64,000 nucleotides of DNA, from positions 21,117,501 through 21,181,500 of the forward strand of contig NC_079881.1 in NCBI RefSeq assembly GCF_029227915.1, given 5' to 3'. A program made the position numbers and the translations under genes. Each line of letters starts with the position of its first letter. Within the stretch, counting starts at the first letter, position 1. This DNA is from Hydractinia symbiolongicarpus. Lineage: Eukaryota; Cnidaria; Hydrozoa; Anthoathecata; Hydractiniidae. This document shows, piece by piece, positions 1-13,759 of the stretch. The notes beneath the pieces are model-generated. The model was not told the DNA's origin and searched no databases. It saw only the letters and a program-made list of their open reading frames with translations.

Positions 1-302
1 GAAATATCCATTTGTAAGCAAAGTAAATTTTTTTGTTTGTTTAATATTTTCCCTTTTTTCATCTCTGTCCTGTCAAAAAGTTATATGTCTTAATTAAAAT
101 AAACATCCTATCAATTATAACCCTTCCAATGATAAAAAATGAAACATATGACAAAAACAACGAATTTCAGGTTTTACTCAATCATCTTAATGATAGCGAA
201 AGAACAAAAAAACATCATAGGAAATAAAATAAAAACTAGATAAATTAAAAAATAGTCTTCAGCATCTGATAATTTGAAGTCTGTCTTTTCACCTACTTGT
301 TT

Positions 303-3300
303 AATTTTTCTTGCTGTTTTTGATGATAATCTGCTTCAATCAATGCATGAGAAGGCTTAAAACAGAAAACAGAAACATGTAAGGTATAAAATGAAATAAC
401 ATGGATGTTAACACATGGGATAACCGATAATTTCATGTATAAATGCAAATGTCATTAGCAACCTCTTCAATACAAGCAATAGCTTTACTTCCCACAGAAT
501 TGCCATTCTTTAGATCCTCCAAATGCAACAAAATTTGCTTTGCTCTAAAAAAAAGTAAACACTTGATGTATAATTTGTTAACCATCTGGTTTAAGGGACC
601 ACGTATAACACCTACTAATTGGTTTAAGTGCTCTTAGCTTAGAAAACAGCTTTGGTCCCTGCACAAATTAACTGCTGTAAATATTTGCTTTTAAAGTATT
701 CTGTTAAAAAGGTGAAATGTATACGTTAAAAAAAAATACAAACGTTGTAATCACCTTTTGATTTCATGTGACAACGACATTAAATCTGTACCTTGCATGA
801 TCTCTTCCTAAAGTTAACAATAACAACTACGGCATTAAGATATATATAAAAGTACTTTCCTTTATAAGACTTTCAATGATACAAACCTCGTCTTCATAGG
901 AGTAGCAGTGATATCGACCATTTGTTTTCATGGCTAAGTCTTCTAAAAACATCTATAACAAAAGATTCACCATATTGAAAATAATATCCACATTAGCTAA
1001 GTGTGTCAAAGCAGCAATGTCGTTTTTTTATACTTACTTTAGTGTTTTTTAGTTGACAGTTATATGCCACAGTATGCATCAAGACATTTCTACCAGAGAG
1101 TGACTCCACTGTGTAGTCGAGTAAAACATCAGTGTTTTGGTCCGGACTAGAAAATAAATTTGTTTATGCCTGTGTAAGGTTTGTTTGCTTTATTTATTAA
1201 TTTAAAAGGTAAAAAAAGTAAACCAAACAAACAAATAAACAGTACCTGTTACCAAGTATAAACACAATACTGTCAATATCTTTCTGTTTCAGGACACGTT
1301 TTATAGCATGCATTGCATTGCAGCTGCCTGATGGTGTCATGAACTCTACCCAGTGCTCAGCTTCATTCATACTTAAATAAACCAATAAATAAATGAATGA
1401 AGAAAAAAAAAGAAACAAACAAACGAAAAGATGAAAGTTTGTAAGCATAAAAACAGAGGCAAACTTTATTTTATAAATATTATAGCTGTTATAAAATAAA
1501 CTTACGTAGAATTATTTGTGCTTCTTAAAATATCCCAAGAGAAATTTGTAACAGTTCCAAACGAAGCCATTATTAATTTGCATTTTTTAGATAGTTGTTC
1601 CTTTAATAAAAGCTGAAAAAAGAAGAGCATAGGTTTTAAAAAGGGAAAATGAAGCTAGACTCTCAAGATAAAAGTTAATGCAAATGTTGGAGCATTCTTG
1701 GGGAACCTTTATTTTGTGGGAAAATTAAATTAACTTTACTTTTGTTATAATATATTGTTTAACATTTGACACACACCTTCAATGACTCTTGTAGTGCAGG
1801 AAGTCTACCAAAAGCAAGATTAATATCTGAAGCATCGATCAAAACACATGTACGTTCACCATTTATATTTCCAAACACCTAATGAGAAAAAATCAGACTG
1901 AAAAAAATAATCCAAAAATGTTCATAAAATACATGTGTTTGTTATGCAAGTAATGTCAAATATTTTTAACTTAGGGCTATGTATGAAAACATAATAAAAG
2001 TGCACCTAAAATAATTTTACCTTGCGGCTGTCTGTAAGTAGCCACCTTATGCGTTCTTCAATTGTACAAATCAAACTAAATAAAAAAACAGGAGAGCATA
2101 GCCAGATTTAATACGTACAAACAAAAACATCCATATTTTGATAATTTTTACGTAGGCTGATGTTGTCTTAGTAAAGCACAAAATATTTTTGACCAAAACA
2201 CCAAATAGATTTTCTGCGTGTTAACGACTAGTTTAATTAATTTTCTTACTGATTAATTTTAGATTGAAACTCTTGGAGTGTGTGTTGCTGAAATTTAAAA
2301 TACTCATCGTCTTCAACAGACCCTGTTGATGATCTAAAAAAGAACGACGACATGTTTTTATCAGACAGCAAAATAACTTCCCAAAGTTAATAGGATTGAC
2401 TATCAGCGGAATAATTTAATGATGTAGCTACTTATAAAATACATACGGTAAGGGAGAACCATGTTTAAAAATATTTTCCACAGTGATATCTTGTGCTTCG
2501 AGACCATGCTGTTTTAACCATTCTTTTGATGTTAGATCTTCAGAACGCGCTACCTCAATATCGTGAACAGTCTTAAATGGAAGCATAAAGATGTGGAATA
2601 TCATATTAAATATACAAAAAACTGCTTTTGTGAAGGCTAAACTTTAAATCTTACCAACTGAACAATTTGATGTATAGGCAGTTGATCATTATCAATTTCA
2701 AAAATTTTCATTTTTATATAATCTCTTTAGCATCAATAACAACTTGCTACCATGTTGTTAAGCACACACAAGTTGAAAGGAACATTGCTACTGTCACCAT
2801 TTTAAATATCATTCAGATTTTAATAATTTATGGCATTGAATTTCAAAGTGAGAAATTACTATAGAAAGTTAATAAATAATTAATACAGATAAGGAAGTAC
2901 GAATGAACAAGTAAAAGTGCAAAAGTTATTCTTAGAAAGATTGACTTTCATGTAGATGATATAAAACAAAGTGATAGAACATGCATCATGGAAAGCACAT
3001 TTTTATGAATTTATTTTCCATTAAAAATTATTAAAAAAAGACAAAGATAATTTGTGAGCTTAAAAAGCTGAAGTTGTTTGAAGAATTAGGTTCTTTATTG
3101 ATTAGAAAATCCACATTTGTGCATACAACATTCACAATTAAATCTGTAAAAAAACAATTTTTGAAAGAGTTTCCTACTGCACATCCTATTGTGGTATCAG
3201 GAGGAAATATTTATTGTTTTTTCTTCTGTAGAAGTTTACATGCATACAAAATATTGATGTATTCAAATTAGTGCGGAATATGATCTAGTCACACATGCAT

Positions 3301-5042
3301 TGATATAAAATATGAAAAATCAAATAACAAATAGATAGTGCAATCATTCATTGCTAATTCTGAGCATGCTTTATTAAAAAAAAACTTAAAATGTATATAC
3401 AATAAATTTTGCCAGGTAGGTTTGGAGAAATGAATAATTCAGCTGGATAAAAGGGGAAAATTACAGGTCATTAGAAAAAAATAGATAAAATTCTAGTATC
3501 CTGACAATTATTAATCGTGGTAAAAAAAAAACAGAAAGACTTACACTTAAATGATAGCTTTGTGAAACATTTGTAACGGTTAGATCATTGGGTGGAAAGC
3601 TGTTAACAAAATCTTTGCTCCACTGTGGTAACAATGCTTGTTTGTACTTCAAACCTGCTTGGTTACTCTCACCATACCTATATTATGAAAAATAAATCAA
3701 CATGGAAACCTGTTAGGAGTTCCCCGAGCAATATCAAAGGAAATTATATTATTACTCTTTGTTAACAAAAATTCATTCATGTTTTTTAGAAGTTCAGGTA
3801 AAGACGTGGTAACGGAACAATCGTTTCCCCGAATTTTGTAGCCCAAATATTAAAAAGGAAAACTAACCACAATCCTGGACAGAGTATTAAGACAAAGGCA
3901 GTTTTTTGTCATTTTTTTCAAAATGGGCAAAAGTGCCAAAATGTCTTGCAGCCAGCAGGCAGCAAATAACTACTTTTGCACACACATAGGCCAGACAGAC
4001 AGCGTTTAAGTTTTGCTGGTCTTATTCTCTAGCATGCCAGCACAACGAAATAATCCACATTGAGGCTCACAAAGGCCTTGAAATTTGTAAAGAATGCTGA
4101 CGTTAGCGACAATTAGCACTTTTCAAGCATGGATCACATAACCCGAGGTTCAAGGTTCACTCTAAACATTGACAACTGAACTTTGAAAAGTTAAAAATAC
4201 ATGAATCTATTATAGAAATAGTCCATGCAATTACTTGTGGTGCCGAACTTTGAAATTCGCCCTAACATATTCTGACCAATATTGTAGAACAAATCAAACT
4301 AAGTCCTCATAAATCTTACCTTACAGTTGACTTGCTTGCTAAGGTTTTATTGTAGTAATTTTTTGCATCCTGTACATCAGAAGGTGACCAATCTTTCTTT
4401 CGACTGAAAAAAATAACCTATATTGTCAGTTCATTGATATATTACATAGATATCAATGTTACTTAGACAGTTTAGTTACATTCCTTAGTTGGTACATACT
4501 TTAAGGTCTTCTTTGACAGTTTGCTTATCTTCATTTTATAGTTTAAAACAGAAATTTAAGATGCAGTTAATATGCGGATATTTTGCGCAAAGTGGGTTTT
4601 CTACCTTATTTTTACCCCTTAATGCGTGACATGCAATTATTTTTTTTATGCTGTTTAATTTGCTGTTATCCCTGCTGCACAGAAAAAGAAAAAATTGATT
4701 GGTAGAGATAGCATTATATCTATGCGAAACGCTGTGATATCACAGAAGTTGTAAATGGAAACTTTTCCATATAGATAGCCTATTGATATTTTAAATTTTA
4801 TTTCTAAATAATTTAAAAAAATATAAGAAAACATATGGTACACAAATATGAAGACGAAAACAGCATAATATACTAAAACAAATAGTGTGGTGCTACCCAC
4901 AGCAATTACCAATGCACATAATTCCAACTCAGTCACTATCAGTGTGATATGACATGAGCTTTGGATGTATACTCACAAATAATATTAAAAGTTCTCTCAC
5001 ATAAAATATTTCTTACCTCACATTAGTCCTAGGAGCAACCAT
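303..5042 (-). CDS. VWA3A: VWA3A/VWA3B-like von Willebrand factor A domain protein, N-terminal part (gene continues past the left edge)
   Basis: Multi-exon gene. Exons on the minus strand at about 5042-5017, 4403-4320, 3677-3545, 2710-2653, 2567-2452, 2334-2254, 2075-2024, 1871-1778, 1612-1505, 1372-1246, 1148-1038, 955-887, 540-443 and 355-303, most with clear GT/AG borders. The spliced protein starts MVAPRTNV. It contains a family-typical SKEWLKQHGL segment, then a helix (EERIRWLLTDSRKVFG) leading into a VWA domain (TCVLIDASD ... SIVFILGNR ... NGRYHCYSYEDE). The VWA metal site is degenerate: the usual DxSxS reads DASDI. Known VWA3 proteins are about 1,200 residues, so much of the C-terminal part is outside the window. 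The family's function is poorly known; a ciliary link is only inference. The acceptor of the exon near 2710 and the exon near 540-443 are uncertain, because no fully phase-consistent junction was found there. Family assignment is good; A versus B paralogue is not settled. Confidence 0.68.
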
Positions 5043-5657
5043 TTTTATTCAGCATGTTTTTTGTTTTGTTATTATTATAAATCTAAAATTGCAGCAATAA
5101 AAGAATTTGAAAATAAAAACTTTACTTTAAACCATTGAAGAGAAGCACATGCTTTCTGCTTCTTATCCATTTCCCGTAAGATAAAATATTATTGTTTATT
5201 TAAATATTCATTTATTTGCACTTCGAAAGGAACCTACATTTTAATTTAAAATATTTGTTGAAAGTAAAATATAATACAGCACATTTTGTTATATTATATA
5301 TCTAACTATAAATACTGTTTCATCTATAAAATAAAAAACTAAGCCTCTCATTTTTTTTAATTCAATAATATAATAAAAAAATATTCATGTCATTCTTTCA
5401 ATAAGAATACCATTATCATTTCCTTTATGCAGGGAAAATTTGCAGGGATATATTTTCCATTGTTTTATTTTAGCCTAATGTGTAAGAACAAACTTATTTT
5501 ACTTACTTAATTGGATTTATGTTTGGCATACTAAAAAAATTTATGCAATGCGCTTTCTTCTACAGTTTTCAAGACAGGGTTCCATGTCAAAGTAAAAATG
5601 ATCTACACCTAGGCTGTGCATGAAAATTCAAAATTTTAAAACCAATACAGGTCAGAA
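5043..5657. other. Intergenic, VWA3A-like 5' end to BFAR 3' end
   Basis: AT-rich spacer between two minus-strand genes. It should hold the promoter of the VWA3A-like gene and the 3' UTR of BFAR. I see no coding signal, RNA gene or repeat that I can support. Confidence 0.5.
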
Positions 5658-8600
5658 TTAATTTGCGTTCCATTCAAAGTTAAAATGCCATCCTCTCACG
5701 TGTTGTCTATGCTGCTGATGATGATGATGATGCACATGTTCATTCTGCAAATTCGCATCTGCACCATTTCCTCTGTTCAGTGCCGTAAATCTTTTACGTA
5801 GTCTGTTTAACGCATCGAATGGACTTACATATAACATCCAATAAAATATACAGTCAGCAATAAAGAAAGGAATGAAGGGCCACACTATTCTGCAGAATAG
5901 GGACAACAAAACCACATAGGTGAAATGCTTCGCAAGGAGTTTTGGTAATTGTCTAAAATAGAAAAGAGAGAAATTATGCAGTAAACCTAACGATTTCCTT
6001 GTGCTTTTTAATTTTGCCACTTATAAAGCTGTTTTTGTTCTGCAAATTACATTTGCACTATTCTTTTACTGGGGCAATCTTTCCTGTTGTAGATTCAAAA
6101 TAATTATTTAAAAGTAAAGACACCAAACAGCATAAACAAGGTGAATACAGAGTGATGTTTGTTATTTTATTTGTTATTATATCTAGCTGCTTTAAAATGT
6201 AATTTTTAAAATCATTAGTGACGAACAAGACAATATTATATATTTGTGCAAATGACTAAGAATCTTCTCACAATATACATCATCTATGAAAGTATTAACT
6301 TTCTTTACTTGCAATAGCATTTGTAAAAGAACAGATAAAGTTATAAAATAAAACAAAAGAATACCTAAGTCCACCTCTGAAGAAAAACCTGGCTTTAGTA
6401 AATTCCATTATAGTCATCAATAATGCATGCAAAACAACTACTCGAGATGTCCAATAATTAATTTCAAAAAAGTGGGATGCAAATTTCGCAACAAGATAAT
6501 ATGGAACAAGGACGTAAAATGGCAAGAATTCCAGCCAGTTCTTCAACGTTGGATTGTGTGCCTGAAAAAAAAAAAAATATTGAAAAAAATTTTCCCCAAT
6601 TTTATTTTAAAGAAAAAATGTCATTTTACTTAAAGACAAAATTACTGCAAAAAAATTCTTAGTTCTTTTAAGTTTAAGCTTATGACTTTCTAACTTGTGC
6701 ATACTACATAAAGCTAAGGTAATTTTCAAAAAAGAGATTAGCACATTTAATGTTTGCTTGTGTTTTATGAGCCCTCAAGAACTGCATTCTCTTAAACTAA
6801 TCCATGCACAAGTGCGGCATACTCTATCATTTTAAGAGTAAAATAAACAATTCTCTAATGACATACTTTTTCACAGGCATTAACACGTTTATGAAAAGGA
6901 ATCTGCTAACAACTTTATTTGTGTTTTTTTATCTTTAACTTTAAAAAAATACAATGCAGCTGAGAATGCATAACTACTTAAATAAATACAATAGCAACAT
7001 ATTACCATTTCTAAAAGTTCAGATGTTGTGCGGTTTCCATCGATAGTGACGGTGCAATAGAAAATAGGCATGAACGTGTCCCAGTAATTAAACAAATACA
7101 GGAACGCTAAAGTTGAGCGTGGAAACTCTCGCAAACCACACATAATGAACATCATCATACCACTTTTTTGTTCCTAAGATAAAGTAAACACGTATGTTGT
7201 TTTTGATCTTCGCTATTTTAAAAACAAATAAAAAGAAAACAATATTAACCAACAACCTACTTTATACTCCCAGAATCCAGATGGATGATGGGAAAGACTG
7301 CGTCTAAGCTCTTTCAATGCATCAAGAACTATCCTTCGTTGTAGATGCATACTCATGTTGATAGGTGGTATTTTCAAATCAACCTCATTCATTTCGAGAA
7401 GAAGGGTTCCATCAATACCTTTGATATAAAACCACAAATCAAACTTAAAATAGAAATAAATGTCTGTGCGTTAAAATGTTTTTATGTATATGTATCTATG
7501 TAGCAAAATCTGAACATAAAATCCTTGACACATGTTATTTACCCCTACCTTACCTGCTTCAATAAATCTTTTATCATAAACATCTTTTGCCCAGGGTCCA
7601 AGTGTACCAATCCATAAACCTACATCACTTGATGACCAATCACGCAATGATTTCGACATTAAATCCTTTTTTGTTAAACCCGTAAATGATTTTATCCCAA
7701 CACTGATTATCTAAGTGAAAAAAATTAAATAAAATAAAATTTAAATGAAATATAAAATTCAACTTTCCATAAACATATTGATACCCACCGGGAAATTGCT
7801 AGAAACATTTATTTTTTGTAACTTAACTCTATAAATGTTCGGTTTAAAATGGCTACAAAATAGCTACTTTCTATAAAAAATACAGAAAATAGTCAGCTTA
7901 CAATGTTTTTACTTAATTATCTAATCAATGTTACTTACCACAGCCACTGCCACTGTCACTGCTACCATTATACATATTACTGTCCAGCTTAATGACCGAG
8001 GACGTGGTGTGTCTTGTTTTCTACCATATTCTTCAAACTTCGAAATTATACTCTTGTACTCATTATTTTCTAATAACACTCTTCTTCTTTGCTCAATTTG
8101 ATCAGGAAATAATGTTTTCATAGTGTTTCTATGATCCAAGAATAAAAATTAGAAATCCACAAACTCTGTTATTCTGTGAAAAGATAGCATCTTCTACAAC
8201 CCTCATGGCCTGATTTTAAGTCTAATGAGATACAACATCAAAGAAGTTAACTAACTAAAAAATATTTTTGGATATTTCATAGAACAAGCGTCAAGTCTTG
8301 TCACTGTTTTTACTTATAAATTTATCCCAAGTTTGCTGTATAACATGTGAGAACTAATAATATGAAATAATATGACAGCAGAAGCATATTCCGGTACGCC
8401 TTTCACCGATATAGCTTTCACCTATATAGCTTCAAATTTATATTTTTTGAACACTATTACATCAGGAATTGTTGTTATGATCCCGTACCATCTTCCCAAA
8501 ACGTGTTCCATAAAAAAGATAGTTTTTTAAGGCCAAACAGCAACGGGTTTATAAAGAAAACAAAACATTTGGGAGTTAAGTCATATTCTTCCATGATTTT

Positions 8601-8922
8601 ATAGATCAAATATCATAAAGCAATTTTTGGGTTAACTTTTCCATTGATAGTCAAAAATAAAAGTTAGTTCAATAAATTTTTTAGAAAGTAAAGCTAATTA
8701 ACTAAAACAACTTCATTACTACCTTAATGTGACATTAACTTTTGGAAATCCTTGCCAAACTTGTCGGCATTCTGGACAAGTCGCTTTCTTTGATTTATAC
8801 CACCACTGCGCCAAACAAAATCTACAGATACTGTGACCACATGTCAAAGTTGTTGGGTCAACTAATAATTCAAAACATATACCACATATAAAATCATCTT
8901 CAGTTAGTTGTCCAGTAGACAT
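5658..8922 (-). CDS. BFAR: BFAR, bifunctional apoptosis regulator (RING, SAM and transmembrane E3 ligase), complete
   Basis: Seven exons join in frame to 454 codons plus stop: 8922-8723, 8128-7939, 7710-7554, 7418-7261, 7173-7006, 6561-6365, 5952-5658. Human BFAR is 450 residues. Domain order matches: an N-terminal C3HC4 RING (CGICFELLVDPTTLTCGHSI, then CPECRQVW), a short membrane segment near residue 120 (WTVICIMVAVTVAVAVV), a SAM domain (WSSSDVGLWIGTLGPWAKDV to FWEYK), then C-terminal hydrophobic segments (STLAFLYLFNYWDTFMPIFY, YWTSRVVVLHALL, WPFIPFFIADCIFYWMLY). In mammals BFAR is an ER-membrane ubiquitin ligase that restrains apoptosis and joins extrinsic and intrinsic death signalling. 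The odd feature is a histidine-rich tail (HVHHHHHQQHRQH) beyond the end of the human protein. The start ATG is chosen because the RING begins about 12 residues later. Identification is secure from domain order and collinear similarity. Confidence 0.95.
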
Positions 8923-9700
8923 TTTTATATATATGTTTGCCTGTAATTAAAAAGATAACAAAGGAATTTGAGTTTAGAACTAGATCAGTAATCAGTAATC
9001 ATAGTCTAGCCGATGTGTTCCTCCGTCCAATCCTATCAAACCTGGAAAATGGGCGTTAAGCAACCTGCCTGTGGAATTAAAAATTTCTTACTTAGTTTTC
9101 ATTTATTCTCCTTGGATAAAAATTCAGTAAAACATTATTTTTAGTACATAACAGATTGAATGAAACAGTGTAGTCACGATAAAGGGTGGAAGTAAAAAAA
9201 AGGAGATACATTAAATTAAAAAACAAGATAAGTAATTGTTTTCAACATTGACTAAAATGTTACATTTTTGCAAATGAGGTTTTACTTACTATTAAAAATT
9301 CTTCATGGCGTAATATAAAGGGAAAAAAGAAATTTAATCCATCCCTAAATCGCATAATGACATAAAAATTAAATTATAAGTTGCTTTGTGCATAAAAAAG
9401 GATTTTGTGGATCCATAAGAAAAGGAAAACAACTTTGCTATTAACTGTTACCAAAACTTTAAAACAATGCTAATTAACTGTCAAAGTTTAAATTGAAATA
9501 AAAAGAGAGTTAAATAATAACTAATTTCATAATGTTGAAATTTATTCTATTAACCCTATCAATAATAAAACCATCAGCTATTATATTGTATCCATTATTA
9601 TTTTCTTGTTCATGAATAACTTTGTTTCGGGAAACTCTGTCTGGCAATCTACCATTAAGCAGGTTCCCGTTAAGCCCATAAAGCATTGTTGCAACACTTT
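8923..9700. other. Intergenic, BFAR promoter side and PDAP1 3' side
   Basis: AT-rich spacer between two minus-strand genes. It should contain the BFAR promoter and the PDAP1 3' UTR. No further gene, RNA or repeat is supported. Confidence 0.5.
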
Positions 9701-12700
9701 TTATCGTTTCTTACGACGACCACCAGGCTTGGGAGCGTTAAGTTGCGCTTCCATTGCTGCTTTTCTTGCTTCTTCTGCTGCTTTTAATTTCGATTCTTTT
9801 TCTGTAAAAAAAACATTTAGTTATGTTTATAACCTAACACTGCTTTATGGCAACTCAAAATACGCTTCATCAAAGCCGATTTTCCATAAGGACACACTGA
9901 ACATGGCCCCTATTGTTGACTTTAATTTCCACTTAAAAAGCAGTAAAAGAAGCTTATTAAAATAATAGATAAATCATTGTCAAGGAATGTTTTTGCTCAA
10001 AGATTTAATGGTATTAATAATTTATTTAAAAAAAACAAAAAAAACAAAAAAGGTATAAAATCGCAAAATATAAAAGAAAAAGTTGATTTTGACTAAAAAA
10101 ACAAGTCATGTCAAGAATACACTTAAAAAAGGATCTGCTTATATATTAAATATAAGAGTGTATAAAATTTTATTATAACATTTTCTAATTTTGCAGCTTT
10201 TCTGGTGTCTACATATATAAAAACTCTTGAATCACAAAATTTCAAAACTTTTTTTAATTCCGTGTTTAGGTAATTTAGACAACTTAGCATATTCTTATTG
10301 GATAGCATTTTAAGAATACGTGTAAAGTTAAAAGTAAAGTCCATTTTTGCACACACTGCTTTTGGTGGAATTTTAGCAAAAAAAACACTATGTTCAGTTT
10401 TGAAACGCAAGTTCAGTAACATTTTTAATAGGGGTCTAGCAAATTTATTAGATTAAATTCAGGTCATTTGGGCAATATCATACATTTAGGGTTTTTTATT
10501 TATTTTGCCAGGGTCTTAAAAGAAGATTTTCACTTTTAAAAAGTTTTAGCATGAAAGGCTTTACTGACTTCACTGAAACTGATATTACAACTAAATCAAT
10601 TTATCTATTAAATATCTCATTGAAACCTGTAATAAAAAATTGTTTTTTGTACACCTTAAAAGTACATATAGTTTATTCCAATAGTTTAAGCAAACTCGTC
10701 ACCAAATCTTTTTGTTACGGTTGTCAGAGGTTTTTTTAAAACTTAATCTACATTTTAGGGTTCTTTAACCCTATTCGGTCTGGGGTTTTTTGAACATAGC
10801 GGAAGCAAACACAGTAAACAGACAGCTACAAATATCATTTTAACATTTTAAAGTAAGAATAAGCTAAGGGAATTAAATGAATATTCCTAGCATCTCAATC
10901 AGCAGACAAGAAAGTAGTTGACTGCATTTATTTTTATCCTCTTTAATGCAAAATTTAAAAACAGTCAATGCCACTGTTAATTCTGAGATGTTAAAAGCAC
11001 GCAGACAAAACATATTGCATCAGTAATTTTTCCCAGACGTAAAAAAATTTGAACTAGAAAGGCCGTGTTCTAATAGCAATCTTATCATAAATTTCTGCAA
11101 CAAGTGATTACTCACATGAAAGATAAGGTTGCAGTGTTTGTCACTAATTTATTTTTACATTTAGCCTTTCTTATACAGCATTATTTATGATGACATATGG
11201 AAGTTACATTCCATCATCGTAGTTTCACAATTACAAAATAAGATCATAAAAAAGTAGCACATAATAATAACAACAAATATTAGTAACAACATTCACTTGC
11301 TATTTAAAAACAGATGAAAGAGAAGGTAGGAATTGTATAATGAAGGTAACCACTATTTCTGCACTAAACAGTCACTACATATTTGTTAACAAATTTAAAA
11401 GTACAGTACCTTTTTGGTCCTGCTCCTTTTTCTTAGCGGCTTCCTCCCTTTGTTTTTTAATTATAGCCAACCTTGCCAGATCTGCTCTTGCTTCATCAGT
11501 TTTTCCTTCTGCATGCAACTTCTCATAGCGTTTCCTAGCTTGTTCTTTTTCAATTGCTTCTCTAAGAAAATAAGTTTTAATGCGTTTAGACAATCTTTAT
11601 TGTTATTATTTTATCTTTTTTATAAACATAGGAAGCAAAGAACGGTTTTAAAATATATAACTGGTAATTGGTTTTAACCAAATATTAAGTCCGTTTGCAT
11701 GAATCAGGATATATAATACAAGATTAATTTACATAGACTCTAGAAAATCAAGTAAGGCAAAAAAAACATGTGTCAGTGCTACTAAATTGTGTACATTATT
11801 TTAAAAAAGCACAAACTTTTTTTAGAAAGTCAAAAAGTTAAAATTATTCACAGGTTTTGTCCATAATGGCCACCTGTCTTAAACATCTGAAACTTATAAG
11901 TTCCATATTATGTACTCAAATGTTCAGATTTTACCCTGTAATTTCACCCTGAAACAGATAAAAATCAGAACCATCAGAAACTTCAAAAAGAAGCTTATAA
12001 GTCATTCCAGAACTAAAGTAATTAAATTATAAAGCAGAAAGTGGTATATTGGATGAACTTTAAGCTTCTGATAATGTCAAAGAACATGCTGTCATTTAAA
12101 AATATTTATTGCTATGTACACACAGAAACTGCGTCAAATTTGAATGCAGTTGGGAAAGTCTATCAGAAGTTATGGACTAGGCTAGGGAGGAAATTGCCTA
12201 GGTAGAGCCACACTATTGCCTAACATCCTATATTTGTTTTATGTTGATTGAAAAATGTAGATACATACCAGGACAAGAGAAGAAATGTATGAGTTCTTTA
12301 ATGTTGATAGTTAGGTTATAGTTTTTATGTTGTCAAGTGCAGACATCATACATTTCACCAAATAACAGTCAAAAATAAACATTCTAACCTCTCCTTTCTG
12401 GTAAGTTCTGGTTTGGCAGCTTCAGCTTCAATATCACCAGCCTTCTTCATTTTATTTTGAACGCGATTAGGATTTTCAACCTCAATCAAGGACTGAGGAC
12501 CCTTTCCAGTTTCCTAATGAAAGAGTAATTTAAGGAAATTTAAATGGTAACAGAACTGGTAACAACAAAATTCATGCTATAGTTTACATACCTCCTCTTC
12601 AGACTCTTCTGATTCATCATCTTCATCTTCTCTTTTTCGCTAAAAGAATCACAGGTACATTGGACACGAAAACAAAACATTAACATAGTGCTAATACATT

Positions 12701-12821
12701 GCAAAAAGTTTAATGTTTTCCAGCATACCCGATAGTCATCATTCATTTGCCGATCGATTTCCTCGGCAGAAGTAAAATGCCTCGTTCTTCCCTTGTAGTT
12801 TTTCCCTCTTCCTAACAACAT
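9701..12821 (-). CDS. PDAP1: PDAP1, 28 kDa heat- and acid-stable phosphoprotein homologue, complete
   Basis: Five exons join in frame to 172 codons plus stop: 12821-12729, 12639-12592, 12513-12389, 11561-11410, 9801-9701. Human PDAP1 is 181 residues. The start [18 protein letters not shown] fits the basic, glycine-rich family N-terminus followed by the EEID motif. An acidic serine stretch ([13 protein letters not shown]) is encoded almost exactly by exon 2, a likely casein-kinase-type phosphorylation region. The ENPNRV motif follows, then the most conserved block, [20 protein letters not shown], predicted to be a long charged helix. The C-terminus is lysine/arginine rich (GGRRKKR). PDAP1 is a small, highly charged, probably disordered phosphoprotein linked to PDGF-A binding and stress responses in mammals; a precise molecular role is not settled. 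Introns are much longer than exons, the last being 1.6 kb. Confidence 0.94.
10763..10798. repeat. Dispersed repeat, short copy
   Basis: A 36-base stretch containing CCCTATTCGGTCTGGGG in the last PDAP1 intron matches 48283-48318 with two differences. It looks like a truncated copy of the longer repeat seen in a TBCD intron. Confidence 0.6.
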
Positions 12822-13229
12822 AAACTCAACAGTCTCATACTACGACAAGGCATATTTTACTATATACAAAAAGATGAGCAATTATTTAAACATTGGTTCC
12901 TTTTATTTTTACTCTCATCTTTTAATGAGCAGATTTAATTTTACATGCCATTTATTAACACTTATAATTATAGCTTTATTATATATATATTTTACGACAA
13001 GCTTTTATGTAGTATATTTTGACATGTTGAATATGTTTCGCTTAAAAATATGACTCAACTTGTGCTGTTACAAACTTTTTAAAAAGTGAATACTTTTCAA
13101 CATGGATTTTGTTGTTGGTAATACCATTTGCATTATGCCTGCATTTCCAATTTCTCACATTAATCACAGTACAAAACCACAATTCGGGAATTTCCCTCAA
13201 GCTTCATTAAAGCGTTCCAATCATTTAAC
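12822..13229. other. PDAP1 upstream region
   Basis: AT-rich sequence upstream of the PDAP1 start codon, including a short TATATATA run near 12979. The promoter is expected here but no defined element can be named. Confidence 0.4.
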
Positions 13230-13289
13230 AGAAACATCATCAACAAATGGCGGCCTTGGGCAAGGCCGCCATTTGTTGATGATGTTTCT
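13230..13289. repeat. Perfect long hairpin: 29-bp arms, 2-bp loop
   Basis: Bases 13230-13258 are exactly complementary to 13261-13289, with only GG between the arms. The arm core is CAACAAATGGCGGCCTTG. It is far more GC-rich in its centre than the surrounding DNA. It could be a very short foldback element, a relic of a MITE, or a structured transcript. No direct repeats flanking it were recognised. Confidence 0.9.
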
Positions 13290-13759
13290 TTTTGCTTTCT
13301 TCAAATGTTTGCCTCCCTAATTAATTGAATATTATGCTTCAGTAAAATCTACATCTGAAATGATACCCTGCTTTGAAACTTGGTTCATGGCAAAGAAGAT
13401 AGAAATGAAATATTTTAAAATAGCTTCCGTTACTCCCGCTTTAAGAAGTTTTGTACAATTCTTAACTAGTGATATCCCTCAGTAAGTCTTAATGCATCTT
13501 TAATACATATGAGTTCGGTTTTATTTTTTGTGCCTGCTGTAATATTTTTTTGTTGCTATCATTATCCCAAATTTAAAACCATTTTTACACAGAAACAAAT
13601 TGAAATTATTTGACGGTTTCCCGCAGTACACGCAGAAAGTGATTTTGAATTGTTTTACTTATTGATGGGCTTTTAGAGAAGTATGGAAAGGCTACAGTTT
13701 CTCGTTTAATGGCCACCCGATATGTACATATACTTACTAAAATTACTTTTTTCATAAAG

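Noticed and set aside
4655-4936. 93-residue hydrophobic minus-strand ORF
   Set aside because: It lies between exons 1 and 2 of the VWA3A-like gene, is AT-rich low-complexity hydrophobic sequence, and shows no family match.
10123-10422. 99-residue minus-strand ORF in the last PDAP1 intron
   Set aside because: PDAP1 exons 4 and 5 join in phase without it. AT-rich chance ORF.
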